Positions 6,725 through 16,550 of a stretch of 64,000 nucleotides of DNA are shown here, in pieces. The stretch is from Nitrospiraceae bacterium. GTDB lineage: Bacteria; Nitrospirota; Nitrospiria; Nitrospirales; UBA8639. The notes beneath the pieces are model-generated. The model saw only the letters and a list, made by a program, of their open reading frames with translations. It made no database searches and was not told where the DNA came from. A program made the position numbers and the translations under genes. The DNA lies in NCBI GenBank assembly GCA_020632595.1, contig JACKFF010000001.1, positions 434,001 through 498,000 of the forward strand. Reading direction: 5' to 3'. Each line of letters begins with the position of its first letter. Position 1 is the first letter of the stretch.

Positions 6725-9040
6725 GTGAAACAGTTTCTTTCAGTCTGTCAGTGGAATTGGTCATGGCGTTTTTGCATAGTCCTCTTGAGCCTTTCCCAAA
6801 TTCTTAGCGTCTCATCCCCAACGTTCGCTGCATCAATCGACACTTCTCAGGTGAGCCAAGAATCCCTTCTTCAGCAACAACAGGAGCTGGAGGGAGAACT
6901 CGATCACGTCAACAGCAGGCTAGAAGAAATCAGGAAACAACTTAGGGAATTACATCACATACCTGCTTCCCAACAAACCGATGAACAACGCCAGAAACAG
7001 GCGACCCTCCAGGAGGAGGAAGTGGTGACACTCGAAGAGATGAGTATTGTCAGCACCCGGATTTTAAAACGTCCCGAAGGCCTGACACTATCCTCCACCC
7101 CTCAATCGGAAACCGAATCCCAACCGACCCGAACGATGAAAGAATCCATGGAATCTCTTCCCGGCGTGGTACTCCGCCAGGCTAATGGACCCAGGGACTT
7201 CAGTATTTCCATTCGAGGATCCGGAATTAAAACGGCCTTCGCCATCCGGGATATCAAAGTCTATGAAGATGGCTTTCAGCAAACGCAGTCGGACGGATTG
7301 TCACGACTCGATATCCAGGACCCGTGGTTTATGCGATCGACCGAAGTGATTCGAGGAGCGGCTTCCTCGCTGTATGATAATTATGCCCTCGGCGGGATGG
7401 TGCATTTTAAAACCCGGCGGGGAAGTGACATCAATGGAGTCGAGGGGTTTTTTGCCGGAGGATCATACGGATATAACAAACAGGCGGGCGCGTTCGGCCA
7501 ACACTGGAAGAATCTTGATGTATCGTTATTTGCCAGTAACGCCGCTGAAAACGGGTATATCGATCATAGTGGATATAACACCCAAACGTTGAATTTGAAT
7601 TTCCGCTTTACCATTGACGAAAAACAGAGTCTTTACGTCAAAGCCATCACCAACTGGCTGGACACGAAGGTGCCGACCCGGCTGACCAAGAGCCAATTTA
7701 ATGCAAACGATCGTCAGGCCGGAACTGGAACGAAAGCAAGGGATCAATCTCGCCTCGACCGCCGTACTATTATCGGATTAATGTATGAACGGCAGTTGAC
7801 ACCCAACCTCATCTTGACGACAGAAGGGGATTATGACGTCAAGGATATCAACCAGTATTTCAATCAAATCTTCGATAATGTGAATACCAATTGGAAACAT
7901 TATACCGATTTGCGCCATACCGGCCACATCTCAGGCATGCCGCTGAACAGCTATCTCGGGTTTTTTGTCAATAACATGGAACAGGAGGGTCAGACCTTCC
8001 AAAATTTAAATAACGGCCAGGGGACACGAGGCACATTGATCCAGAATAACCGGGGAACCATTCGAAATATCGGGGGACGGTTCCGCGAAGAGCTGACATT
8101 TTTACCGAACTGGACCCTCGCCGCCGGGCTGGGATTTGAACAGTCAATCGTAAGCATCCAGACAATTAATTATACCAATGGGCAGGTCTCCAGCCGTCCC
8201 AGCACCACCAAAACCTACTATAACTGGGCTCCTGAAATGTCACTGACGTGGAAACCCAGAGCAGGCTATCGGCATTGGATCAGGGGTTCCACCGGATATG
8301 GCATCCCGCAATTCAGCAATTTAACCCGAAACCCCCTCACAGGTCTTCCCGGCTCCAATTTTGACTTGAAGCCCCAAAAAAATGTGAACGTGGAATTTGG
8401 TCACGAAGCCCAGCTTCATAATACCTTCAATGTCCAACTTGTGGGCTTCTGGATCTTCTTTCGCGATGAAATTATTTCGCAAAACATTTCAGGTACGAAC
8501 ACGGCCTCCACCAATGCCGACTCTTCCGAATATCGGGGTGTCGAGGTCTCTGCGGATTGGCGACCGATACCCGGTTGGCAATTCCACGGTGCCTACACCC
8601 ACATTGATGCCAAGTACATCAATTTCACGGACCGGTATCTGGTGAATGGGGTGGCCACCGATGTCAAACAGGACGGCAATGACGTCCCCAACGTTCCTTC
8701 GGATGTCCTCAACATGAAGATCATGTATGATGATGCAAAGAACGATTGGGGAGCCTGGGTCGAGTCCAATTATTACAACAGCTACTTTCTGAACAATGGC
8801 AATACCGTGGGAATTCCTTCCTACTGGGTCCTGAACGTCAATCTTCACAAGACCTTTACCTTCAACAATGACTGGGTTCGCTTTGCGAAGTTCTTTTTCG
8901 AAGTGAACAACATCGCGAACAAGACTTACGCAGCGTCCGGTCAAGTCGTGTCGGACTCCACACCCGATGCCGACAAGCAACTGTTTTTTGCCGGGTATGG
9001 GCGCTCTTTCTACGGAGGCGTGACAATCGGAGTATTCTAG
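6725..9040 (+). CDS. TonB-dependent outer-membrane receptor
   Basis: 771 residues. The GTG start is well fixed by TAAGGAGAG seven to eight bases upstream. A signal peptide (about 1-36) is followed by a Gln/Glu-rich coiled coil (about 45-100), then a TonB-box-like segment and a plug domain (about 105-235) with ESMESLPGVVLRQ, FSISIRGSG and TEVIRGAASSLYDNYALGGMV. A 22-strand barrel ends in an aromatic residue (VTIGVF). It imports a substrate across the outer membrane with energy from TonB-ExbBD. The substrate is not visible; the neighbouring metal-type proteins suggest a metal chelate. The N-terminal coiled coil is unusual for the family. Confidence 0.9.
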   Translation: MKQFLSVCQWNWSWRFCIVLLSLSQILSVSSPTFAASIDTSQVSQESLLQQQQELEGELDHVNSRLEEIRKQLRELHHIPASQQTDEQRQKQATLQEEEVVTLEEMSIVSTRILKRPEGLTLSSTPQSETESQPTRTMKESMESLPGVVLRQANGPRDFSISIRGSGIKTAFAIRDIKVYEDGFQQTQSDGLSRLDIQDPWFMRSTEVIRGAASSLYDNYALGGMVHFKTRRGSDINGVEGFFAGGSYGYNKQAGAFGQHWKNLDVSLFASNAAENGYIDHSGYNTQTLNLNFRFTIDEKQSLYVKAITNWLDTKVPTRLTKSQFNANDRQAGTGTKARDQSRLDRRTIIGLMYERQLTPNLILTTEGDYDVKDINQYFNQIFDNVNTNWKHYTDLRHTGHISGMPLNSYLGFFVNNMEQEGQTFQNLNNGQGTRGTLIQNNRGTIRNIGGRFREELTFLPNWTLAAGLGFEQSIVSIQTINYTNGQVSSRPSTTKTYYNWAPEMSLTWKPRAGYRHWIRGSTGYGIPQFSNLTRNPLTGLPGSNFDLKPQKNVNVEFGHEAQLHNTFNVQLVGFWIFFRDEIISQNISGTNTASTNADSSEYRGVEVSADWRPIPGWQFHGAYTHIDAKYINFTDRYLVNGVATDVKQDGNDVPNVPSDVLNMKIMYDDAKNDWGAWVESNYYNSYFLNNGNTVGIPSYWVLNVNLHKTFTFNNDWVRFAKFFFEVNNIANKTYAASGQVVSDSTPDADKQLFFAGYGRSFYGGVTIGVF

Positions 9041-9144
9041 ATACTCCACCGTTGCCTCCGGATGGTCAGTCATGGGTGAGGGAGGCTGGAGTGCCCCCTC
9101 CCCTGGCCGATCGCCGACCTCAACGCTTCACCTGAATTTTCGCT

Positions 9145-9185
9145 AAAAAAAAAGACGGATCACTGGATATGACCCGTCTTTTTAT
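9145..9185. terminator. bidirectional terminator between receptor and smbP
   Basis: AAAAAGACGG (9149-9158) and CCGTCTTTTT (9174-9183) pair, with A-run and T-run on the outer sides. It lies between two convergent genes and can serve both. Confidence 0.8.
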
Positions 9186-9204
9186 CTCTGAAATTGAGAA
9201 AAAT

Positions 9205-9558
9205 TTAATGGCCCTGTTGGAGATGCTTCAAAGCTTCCTGACTATGCTCGCCCGCAACCTCGCCGTGTCCCTGTTTGCCATGGTCCACCGCTTCCCCGAG
9301 ATGACTAATGCCTTCATCGACATGGGCATTGGCACCTTCTTGCTTGGCCGCATCGGCATGCGAAAGGGCCTCCTTTGCATGCTTGGTCGCTTCACCGGCA
9401 TGTCCCATTTCTCCATGAGCTTTGGCCTCACCGGCATGTCCGATCGCTTCGTGCAAATGCTTGTCGGCCTCCGCCAGTGTGACAGCCGGAACCGCCAAAA
9501 TGCCCAATACTCCAACATAACCGACAATTCGAATAAATGTAGAGACTGTACTGCTCAT
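9205..9558 (-). CDS. smbP: small metal-binding protein SmbP
   Basis: 117 residues. A signal peptide (about 1-29, ending VTLA) is followed by a helical, His- and Ala-rich chain with repeating units such as HLHEAIGHAGEA, HGEMGHAGEATKHAKEAL and HVDEGISHLGEA. This matches the periplasmic SmbP known from Nitrosomonas europaea, which binds copper and other divalent metals. About 16 His are present and no Cys. GGAGGGAAGAC directly before the ATG supports the start. It converges on the receptor gene through a shared terminator. It likely buffers copper in a nitrifier with many copper enzymes. Confidence 0.88.
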   Translation of the reverse strand: MSSTVSTFIRIVGYVGVLGILAVPAVTLAEADKHLHEAIGHAGEAKAHGEMGHAGEATKHAKEALSHADAAKQEGANAHVDEGISHLGEAVDHGKQGHGEVAGEHSQEALKHLQQGH

Positions 9559-10183
9559 GTCTTCCCTCCTTTAATTAATAGGTTACCACCATTCACCAGC
9601 CTATTTGGCCCATTCTATCTTTTAACACCATGTTGGTCATAATCCTCTATGCCACGTACATCAACCCACATGTATGACTCTTTACCCGACACACAATGTC
9701 AACTGCAAGCTAATTTTAATTTTGTGCCACAAGGACCCCTTATTCATAACTGCGTCGCTCCGGCGTATGTATCATTGTCCACCCCAATCAGATTTTCTGA
9801 ATTTTCATAGAATGCAATAGAAAATGTGTTGCATGCATGAGCAACCATCTGTAGACGATTTTTATGGCTAGTCCTATACTCCGCCCAAGTCGGACAGCTC
9901 TTTATGTGCTTCTGTTGCGACCTGACTCACAAGAAAATTTGAACGGAGGTTAAAGTCTGTTGCTCTTTTGGATGGAAGGTGCGATAGGGAACCCTGACCC
10001 CCTAGAAAAACCTTCTTCCTTCTGTGGAGAACGATCGGGATGAAGCCTGGTATCGCCTACCTCCGCTTTTCATCCCGGTCTTCACGGAACTTGAAACCCG
10101 CACACGGAAGCATAAAATACATACCGATACATGAATCTACTGACGTGATTTTCTATCACCATATGGTTTCCAAAGGAGGATTT
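9559..10183. other. intergenic region
   Basis: About 620 bases between the divergent smbP and cupredoxin-like genes, so promoters for both should lie here. I see no recognisable operator, RNA or repeat. Confidence 0.4.
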
Positions 10184-10681
10184 ATGATGCGTGGGTCTGT
10201 CATTCTTTCAGGGTTTCTTTTGTTCGGCCTCTTGTGTGCCGGATCACCTGTGTTCGCGCTTCAATCGGGTGGCGTTGAAATCGGTGATCTCGAAACAGGC
10301 TCTGTGACAGGACAACCCTTTAAACGTCTTGATGTAGATCTCGCATTTACGGCGATGCAGATTGCCGGGAAAAATGTCTGGTACCCGCCGACAGCGATTC
10401 TTAGCCTTGTTGCAGGGGGAACCGGAGGACGAGCCGGACGACCGGTATTATTTCAAGTGACCAATACACTGACCACAGACTATACGTTTCATCTTTCAGC
10501 TGACTCGGCAATGGCGGGGCCAACATCCTTAAATGTCTCCCTGGTTTTAAAACCAGGAGAAACAAAGTATATCGGCATTCCGACGAGTGATTTGACCTAT
10601 ATCACGGCCAACAATTTATTAATCTATGGCAATCCAGCAGACAAGGGAGGCCTTTCCGGGCAATTACTGGTTATCCGATAA
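10184..10681 (+). CDS. exported cupredoxin-like protein
   Basis: 165 residues. The start at 10184 is set by AAAGGAGG a few bases upstream, and a signal peptide runs to about residue 25 (SPVFA). The mature part is beta-rich, with VLFQVTN, YTFHLSADS, LVLKPGETKYIGIP and a closing GGLSGQLLVIR. That layout is like a cupredoxin fold, including the late strand that normally carries the last copper ligands. The usual Cys and Met ligands are absent and only one His stands in a likely position, so copper binding is doubtful. A long hairpin follows the gene. Confidence 0.55.
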   Translation: MMRGSVILSGFLLFGLLCAGSPVFALQSGGVEIGDLETGSVTGQPFKRLDVDLAFTAMQIAGKNVWYPPTAILSLVAGGTGGRAGRPVLFQVTNTLTTDYTFHLSADSAMAGPTSLNVSLVLKPGETKYIGIPTSDLTYITANNLLIYGNPADKGGLSGQLLVIR

Positions 10682-10709
10682 GTCCCAGTGAGGGCCGGCA
10701 ACCCATACA

Positions 10710-10753
10710 GCAGATAAGCCCTGCCCTTCATCATGAAGGCAGGGCTTATCTGC
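10710..10753. terminator. long hairpin after the cupredoxin-like gene
   Basis: GCAGATAAGCCCTGCC and its complement pair over about 20 bases, with one unpaired base and a loop of a few bases. No T-run follows, so it may act as a transcript-end stabiliser rather than a classic terminator. Confidence 0.6.
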
Positions 10754-10971
10754 GTGAGCAACAGAAGATGGTCACACATTAATAATTAAGAGATGATATC
10801 TCTCCTGTTCGAGCCTATTTGTCAGAAGGGCAATACCCTTGGCTGCGTGGCTTTCGTTTTCCATCCCCTGATTCACATTCTGGCAAATCCGCAGGCAATA
10901 CGATACAATTTTCAATCTTAGTTTTTCTGAATCTGCCCGATTGAAAACCCTTCGACTGAAAGAAGATCCTC

Positions 10972-12048
10972 ATGCTGAATTCGAGTCATGGCATTATCCC
11001 TCTCACTCACTCGCACAGCATACCGTGGCAGAGCATCTTCCTATGCCTTTTATTTCTCTGGCCCTTGCCAGCGTCCGGGCACCAGGCTGGAAATTTTTAT
11101 CGTGACGCCCTTGCAGCCATTGAGAATCAGAATTTCAAGACCGCCCAATCCTTACTTGAACAGGCCATCCAGGAATTTCCTGGTTTTCCCGAAGCCCATC
11201 ATTTGTATGGTTTGATGAAGTTTCAACTCACCCAACAGCCTGGACAGGCGATTTCCGCCATTCAAGAGGCTATCCGCCTTAATCCGAATTTAGCTCAAGC
11301 CCAATATGACTTGGCATTGCTCTTCATTCAGCAAAACGATATGGAAGAAGCTCAAAAAGCCCTTCAGCAGGCCCTCGGTGTCTATCCACGGTTTTGGGAG
11401 GCTCGGCTCACACTGGCAAAACTCCTGGATAAGCAGGCACTCACAAATCAGGCTATTCAGGAATACCAGACAGTTCTCACTCAACAACCGTACCAGGAAG
11501 AAGCGCTGTATCATCTGGCTATTCAGTTCATGCAAGCTCAGGATTACGACCAGGCACAGGCCCTCCTTACCCAATTGACAGAACACCACCCACACCAGAC
11601 AGACGGATGGTTATTGCTTGGCCGGATTGCGGAGCGGCAGAATCAACCCTCACAGGCCTTAGATGCTTACCAACAAGTGATTCAAATTAATCCGGAACAG
11701 CCGGAAGCCCACTACAATCTTGGATTTCTTTACCAGCAACAAGGAAACCCGTCAAAAGCCATTGAGCATTTCCGACGCGTCAGTGAACTCAAGCCCCAGG
11801 ATGCCGAGGCCTTTCTCAACCTTGGGGTCCTTTTCGCAGGAAACCATCAGTTCGTGGAGGCAGAACAAGCATATCTCGCAGGAATCGCCTTGCAACCGAA
11901 TTCCCTTGAGGGCCATTTTAATCTTGGCGCCTTTTACGAATTCCACAAAAAGGATCTTCTTCAAGCACGAATCCACTACCGGAAATACCTAGACCTTGGC
12001 GGAACGGACACTCGAATCCAACAATTGCTTAACCAACTTGAGCAATAG
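10972..12048 (+). CDS. exported tetratricopeptide-repeat protein
   Basis: 358 residues. A hydrophobic N-terminus (about 18-36) serves as signal or anchor. About nine TPR units follow from residue 40 to the end, with typical W/Y-G-F-A-x-P spacing, for example PEAHYNLGFLYQQQGNPSKAIEHFRRV and AEAFLNLGVLFAG. Gln is very common. TPR proteins are scaffolds for protein assemblies; the partner is unknown. The IS5-type element inserted about 150 bases after its stop. Confidence 0.8.
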   Translation: MLNSSHGIIPLTHSHSIPWQSIFLCLLFLWPLPASGHQAGNFYRDALAAIENQNFKTAQSLLEQAIQEFPGFPEAHHLYGLMKFQLTQQPGQAISAIQEAIRLNPNLAQAQYDLALLFIQQNDMEEAQKALQQALGVYPRFWEARLTLAKLLDKQALTNQAIQEYQTVLTQQPYQEEALYHLAIQFMQAQDYDQAQALLTQLTEHHPHQTDGWLLLGRIAERQNQPSQALDAYQQVIQINPEQPEAHYNLGFLYQQQGNPSKAIEHFRRVSELKPQDAEAFLNLGVLFAGNHQFVEAEQAYLAGIALQPNSLEGHFNLGAFYEFHKKDLLQARIHYRKYLDLGGTDTRIQQLLNQLEQ

Positions 12049-12200
12049 ATCATTCCCATTCGCTCAAGAAATTTCCCGCATTCTTCTTCAAGACCTCTCC
12101 TGCCGAACCACTTGCGATCCACTCCATTATCTTCGTCATCCCGTATTCTACCTCCTTAGGCTCATGGGCTTCGCTCGTAAACCCTTACAAATTCTCAAAG

Positions 12201-13455
12201 GGGCACTTCTAAAAACAGTCGAGGTAGCGTGTTTGCTCCGCTGTCACTGGGCTAGGCATGCCATCGGGAAGGACCATGAGAAAAGAGCGGGCCTCCTGAT
12301 TGAGCTTTCTTTGCGTCATGATCGTTCCCCACCCCATGGTTACACCGTTTGCTCTCGACTGACGGTCGTGAGCACCAGAAATCGCTGGAAGTTGTAGGCG
12401 AGCTTCTTCAGCCCGATCTTCGCGTGGGCCCGGATCTGGCCAATCGTTCGAATCAGTGTGCCGCCCATCGCCATCGCCTGGTGGCCGAAGATATGTTCAA
12501 CGCGGGCGCGGATCCGGCTCCGACGCTGATTCGTATGCTGTTGAGCGGGCGTCAAGGGGCTGGCTCGATAGCCTTTGTACTGCATCTTGGACCGCAGCTT
12601 CCGCTTCTTGAGTTGCGCTTCGATCTCGTCCGACCGATAGGCCGCATCGCCCCACACGTCCCGTCCGGCGGCCTTGCTCTGCAACACGTCCTCCAGGACT
12701 TGACTGTCATGCACGGCGGCATCGGTCACGGTATACCGTCGAATCAGTTTATGCGTCTTATCCACGTTCACATGATTCTTATAGCCAAAGTGACTGACCC
12801 CATGCTTTTTCGTCCAGCGGGCATCCGTATCTTTCTGCCGTCGCTTCGCAGGCTGCGCCTCCCACTCTGCCGGGCACTCCCCGGCCTGCACGGTCGCGTT
12901 TTCCTCCCGCGTATTCCGTTGCTTGGGCACCGGGACCAGCGAGGCATCAATGAGTTGGCCCCCGCGGGCTTGTACCCCCGGGGCCGCCAGATAGGTGTCA
13001 AATTGCTTGAAGAGCTTCTCCACGACGCCGGCCTGCGCCAACGTCTCCCGGAATAGCCAGATGGTCTTCGCATCGGGAATCCGCTGATGCAGGTCGAGGC
13101 CCAAGAAGCGCATGAAGGAGAGCCGATCGCGAATCTGGTATTCCGTTTGGTCATCGGATAAGTTATAGAGGGCTTGCAGCACGAGGATTTTAAACATCAG
13201 AATCGCATCAAACGGTGGTCGGCCTCCCTTGGTCCGCTTTGACCGACGAAGACTTTTCTCCAGCATCTTGCCAAAGCCAGCCCAGGGGATCTGTTGGGCG
13301 AGGTGTTCTAAGGGATCGCCCTTCGCCGTAAGCGCATCGTAGCGGTGAGTTAAATCAAAGAAACCAAGTTGGTCCGATGTATCCATGTGCGATCCTCCTT
13401 GGACCAGACTTATGCCAGAATCTCACAAAATTGTCAGCAGTTTTTAGAGATGCCC
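12201..13455 (-). mobile_element. IS5-family insertion sequence, 1255 bp
   Basis: Imperfect terminal inverted repeats: left GGGCACTTCTAAAAACAG (from 12201), right end reversed GGGCATCTCTAAAAACTG (to 13455). Both ends are flanked by the tetranucleotide AAAG (12197-12200 and 13456-13459), a 4-bp target duplication as expected for IS5 relatives. It holds one intact transposase gene. The clean duplication and full frame suggest a fairly recent insertion. Confidence 0.88.
12340..13386 (-). CDS. IS5-family transposase
   Basis: 348 residues. A DUF772-type N-terminal domain (about 20-120: GRPPFDAILMFKILVLQ, RIPDAKTIWLFR) is followed by a DDE domain. The catalytic residues appear to be D147 (LIDASLVP), D247 (WGDAAYRSDE) and E297 (RARVEHIFG). 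Length and motifs are normal, with no frameshift. AGGAGGATCGCAC precedes the ATG. It catalyses cut-and-paste movement of the surrounding element. Confidence 0.93.
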   Translation of the reverse strand: MDTSDQLGFFDLTHRYDALTAKGDPLEHLAQQIPWAGFGKMLEKSLRRSKRTKGGRPPFDAILMFKILVLQALYNLSDDQTEYQIRDRLSFMRFLGLDLHQRIPDAKTIWLFRETLAQAGVVEKLFKQFDTYLAAPGVQARGGQLIDASLVPVPKQRNTREENATVQAGECPAEWEAQPAKRRQKDTDARWTKKHGVSHFGYKNHVNVDKTHKLIRRYTVTDAAVHDSQVLEDVLQSKAAGRDVWGDAAYRSDEIEAQLKKRKLRSKMQYKGYRASPLTPAQQHTNQRRSRIRARVEHIFGHQAMAMGGTLIRTIGQIRAHAKIGLKKLAYNFQRFLVLTTVSREQTV

Positions 13456-13790
13456 AAAGTTCATTCACAACCATCTCATCTTTTCAAACCATATATCTAA
13501 TTCATCTCCTGAAATCAGATGACCACAATTGGCCTTAAACAAGGGGCAGGAAACAAAGTTTTTTTTCAAAATGACCTGTTTGGAATTTTCGAAAAGTACT
13601 CTTTTTCAAGCACAAATAGCCACAAAAGGTGAAAACCTAGCCATTTGTGCAGTATTTCCAATCGGCAAGTTTTTCAAGATTCAGTCGATATTCTCCTACC
13701 AAAGAACCTCCGCGTTGAATCAGTGAAAAATGGGAAATTGGTGTGAGGTTTGGGAGGTTATTGATCCTTTTATCCAGGGAGACATGGAAA
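13456..13790. other. intergenic region after the IS
   Basis: AT-rich, no gene recognised. It presumably carries the promoter of the TadG/TadE cluster that follows. The IS inserted at its left edge. Confidence 0.4.
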
Positions 13791-15110
13791 ATGGGACGCG
13801 AATCAATCAAAGGATTACAGAATCCGTTATGCAATCAACAGGGTGCCTACATCCTGATTACAGGTATCACTGTCGTGGCTCTGTTTGGGTTTGCAGCCCT
13901 GGGGATTGAAGTTGGACGGTGGTATGCCATCCAGGGAGAAATGAGTAAAGCGATCGATGGGGCCGCCTTTGCTGGTGCCAAGAATGTGAACAATCCCAAC
14001 ATTACGGACCTCCACGGGTTTGTCCAACAAGTGGCTCAAGCCAACTTTCCTCCAGGACTGTTAGGGACGGACACACCAACGTTCTTAGTTTCCGACGACG
14101 GAAACGGGAAAATTACTGTGCAAGGCGCCACGAATTCCATCAATTCACTCTCAAGAGTCGTTGAGGGAAGCCATGGTACGACTGCAATCGCAGCAGACGG
14201 ATCCGCCAAACTCCGTAACGCGGAAATCGCCTTAGTTCTTGACGTGTCGGGATCAATGGGAGGCAGCCCCATCAGCGATCTGAAAGATGGAGCCAATAGC
14301 TTTGTACAAAATTTCACCGATCAGGAATCTGACAATAGATTCGCATTATTGACCTTTGCCACAGGCGTCCAAAAACCATTTCCTATGGACCACGGATACG
14401 TCTCCCCTATGACTTCAGCCATTAACGGATTGAGTGCCGGTGGGGGAACCAATGCCGAAGATGCGTTAGCTCAAGCCTTGACCCTTCCGTGGTCCGATCA
14501 ATCCGGTATTCCTGCGAATGAGCGCACCAAACAAGTTGTCATTTTTTTCTCCGATGGAAATCCATCAGCCTTCCGAGGCCAGTTTAAACATGAAGGGGTG
14601 ACTTTTGATGGAGTGGCGGCTTTGGACGGAGGCTATGCCAGTGTGTATTCCTATATGGGATATCCTAATCCACAGGCATCCTACGACAGTTCATTTAGAA
14701 TCAATTTGACCGGGGATGGGAAAAAAACAGGAACATCTTGTTCTCCGCAAAAGATAAATAACGTATGGTATTACTCGGTCAAATGGTACATTTTTCAAGA
14801 TAGCACATATGGATTGAATAGCTTCGGCCCAACTTACGGGATGAATACTGAACACTGTGCTATGACCAATCCTACCCCCTTGGGAGACTATGTGAACTAC
14901 CTGGTTCGTCAAATGGCCATAGACAATGCACAGGCCATCAAAAACAACGGAATTGAAATTTATACCATCGGCTTGGGGAATATAGACCAAAACTTCTTGA
15001 GTGCTCTCTCCAGTGGGCCGAAATTTGTCTATTACACCCCTGACTCATCAGAACTGGAAGGGATTTTCCAACAAATTGCCAATATCCTTAAACTTGTCCT
15101 TATTAGTTAA
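13791..15110 (+). CDS. TadG-like pilus protein with von Willebrand A domain
   Basis: 439 residues. An N-terminal TadE/TadG-type segment has one transmembrane helix (about 19-42) followed by GRWYAIQGEMSKAIDGAAFAGA. A VWA domain begins near residue 143 with a MIDAS motif DVSGSM (151-156), then GGGTNAEDAL and FFSDGNPS, so metal-dependent adhesion is likely intact. TadG-type minor pilins sit in the inner membrane or periplasm and help Flp pilus assembly. AGGGAGA seven bases upstream supports 13791 over an ATG at 13743. It heads a three-gene cluster with two TadE-like genes, about 26 kb from the main Tad locus. Confidence 0.85.
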   Translation: MGRESIKGLQNPLCNQQGAYILITGITVVALFGFAALGIEVGRWYAIQGEMSKAIDGAAFAGAKNVNNPNITDLHGFVQQVAQANFPPGLLGTDTPTFLVSDDGNGKITVQGATNSINSLSRVVEGSHGTTAIAADGSAKLRNAEIALVLDVSGSMGGSPISDLKDGANSFVQNFTDQESDNRFALLTFATGVQKPFPMDHGYVSPMTSAINGLSAGGGTNAEDALAQALTLPWSDQSGIPANERTKQVVIFFSDGNPSAFRGQFKHEGVTFDGVAALDGGYASVYSYMGYPNPQASYDSSFRINLTGDGKKTGTSCSPQKINNVWYYSVKWYIFQDSTYGLNSFGPTYGMNTEHCAMTNPTPLGDYVNYLVRQMAIDNAQAIKNNGIEIYTIGLGNIDQNFLSALSSGPKFVYYTPDSSELEGIFQQIANILKLVLIS

Positions 15111-15184
15111 GCAACCACGATGCCACACAATGGCAGACACAACACGGACTGGGATAGTGGGTCCACATGCAGGAGGGTTCCCCA

Positions 15185-15718
15185 ATGAACAGCTTGATCA
15201 GGTCTTTTCGGAAACTGATGTCTCCATGCCAGACCGAATCGGGAATCTCGGCTGTGGAAGTGGGAGCGACCATGCTGGTGTTTCTCACCGCTCTCTTTGC
15301 CGTAGCGGAAATGGGTTGGTTTTTTGTGCACCAGAATACTCTCACGTCTGCAGTACGAGAGGGCATTCGTATTGGAACCGTTGGTGCGACTTCAGTCGAT
15401 GGCAATGGGAATGCCTTATCCCGGGAGGACTCAATTAAACAGGCAATTCAGCAAAGTGCCTCAGCAGTCATGGATATCGACCCGTCAAACATTTTCATTT
15501 TCCCCGTTGATGCCGATTGGACCGATCCCGATGATCCGGCTGTGGTTGGAACGGCAAGTGCCGGCGCTGCTGGAGCTTTTATGCGGGTCAGAGTAAATTT
15601 CACCCATCAATTTTTCACACAATTGATCGGTGGTTTATTTGGACCAGGTGATACCATTGTCATTTCGTCCGAGGGAACCTATCGCAATGAAAATTTCATC
15701 TTAGGAGGCGGCTCATGA
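15185..15718 (+). CDS. TadE-like minor pilin
   Basis: 177 residues. After a short basic N-terminus comes GISAVEVGATMLVFLTALFAVAEMGWFF, a TadE-type Glu-containing leader and single helix. It continues NTLTSAVREGIRIGTVGA, the usual conserved segment. An AGGAGG about ten bases upstream fixes the start at 15185. The stop overlaps the next start by four bases (ATGATG around 15715-15718), so translation is coupled. The role is pseudopilin-like, in the Flp/Tad apparatus. Confidence 0.82.
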   Translation: MNSLIRSFRKLMSPCQTESGISAVEVGATMLVFLTALFAVAEMGWFFVHQNTLTSAVREGIRIGTVGATSVDGNGNALSREDSIKQAIQQSASAVMDIDPSNIFIFPVDADWTDPDDPAVVGTASAGAAGAFMRVRVNFTHQFFTQLIGGLFGPGDTIVISSEGTYRNENFILGGGS

Positions 15719-16290
15719 TGGCATCATTGTTACAGACAGGGCGGAATGAACGGGGAACCGCTTCCATCGAACTCGCCTTTTCCCTCATGATTTTCCTCTT
15801 CGTTGCATTTGGCATCGTCGAATACGGAAGCATCATTAATGAACGCAATGCCCTCACACAGCTTGCCAGAGAGGGGGCAAGCTTAGCCTCGCGAAACTTG
15901 ACGACCAACCAGAACATGATGGACCTTCTCGGCTCCACCGACAATGCCCTGGATTTTAAAAATCATCCATCCAAATATCATATCTACCTAGCCCAAATCA
16001 CCGCTGGGACCGTCGCGAACAATAACCCAACCTGTACGATCGTTGAGCAAGGGGGCTTTAATGGAGCCGGGGTTACGCCTCCGGCCCTTCCGAATTGTGA
16101 TTTACCCCAAAATCTTTATGACTATTTGGTGTATGTGCCCGGTACCGGTGCAACAGTTCAACAATTTACCGTGGTAAAAGTCTATTATGAACATGATCCA
16201 ATGACCCCTGTCGGGGCACTAGCAGCTCAATTTGGATGGGCGGGCAATCTGGGAGATAGCGTGACCTTGTTTAGCCGGGCAATTTTTTAA
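15715..16290 (+). CDS. TadE-like minor pilin
   Basis: 191 residues. ERGTASIELAFSLMIFLFVAFGIVEYG is the TadE leader and helix (about 14-40), followed by INERNALTQLAREGASLASR. The C-terminal part is longer than in short TadE proteins and contains two Cys (in PTCTIV and LPNCDL) that may pair. It is translationally coupled to the preceding TadE gene. Confidence 0.82.
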   Translation: MMASLLQTGRNERGTASIELAFSLMIFLFVAFGIVEYGSIINERNALTQLAREGASLASRNLTTNQNMMDLLGSTDNALDFKNHPSKYHIYLAQITAGTVANNNPTCTIVEQGGFNGAGVTPPALPNCDLPQNLYDYLVYVPGTGATVQQFTVVKVYYEHDPMTPVGALAAQFGWAGNLGDSVTLFSRAIF

Positions 16291-16550
16291 TCTATCCCGT
16301 CAGAAGTTTATTCAGGAACATTCTGACGCACCCTTCTCGGTCCTTCCTCATACCTTTCGCCTCTGAAATGGGAATGCGTAAAACCCAGGTCAGTAATGAA
16401 ATATTACCGTTCAGATCTTTAAGAAGTTTTTAAAGATTAAACGATATGCGACCCTGCACAAGCCAGCCAAACACCCCCTAAATGGTTTACAGCCTGAGAA
16501 CCCCTGGCAAGGACAAGCATTAAAAATGGGTTCGCTTCACAATGTTGGGG

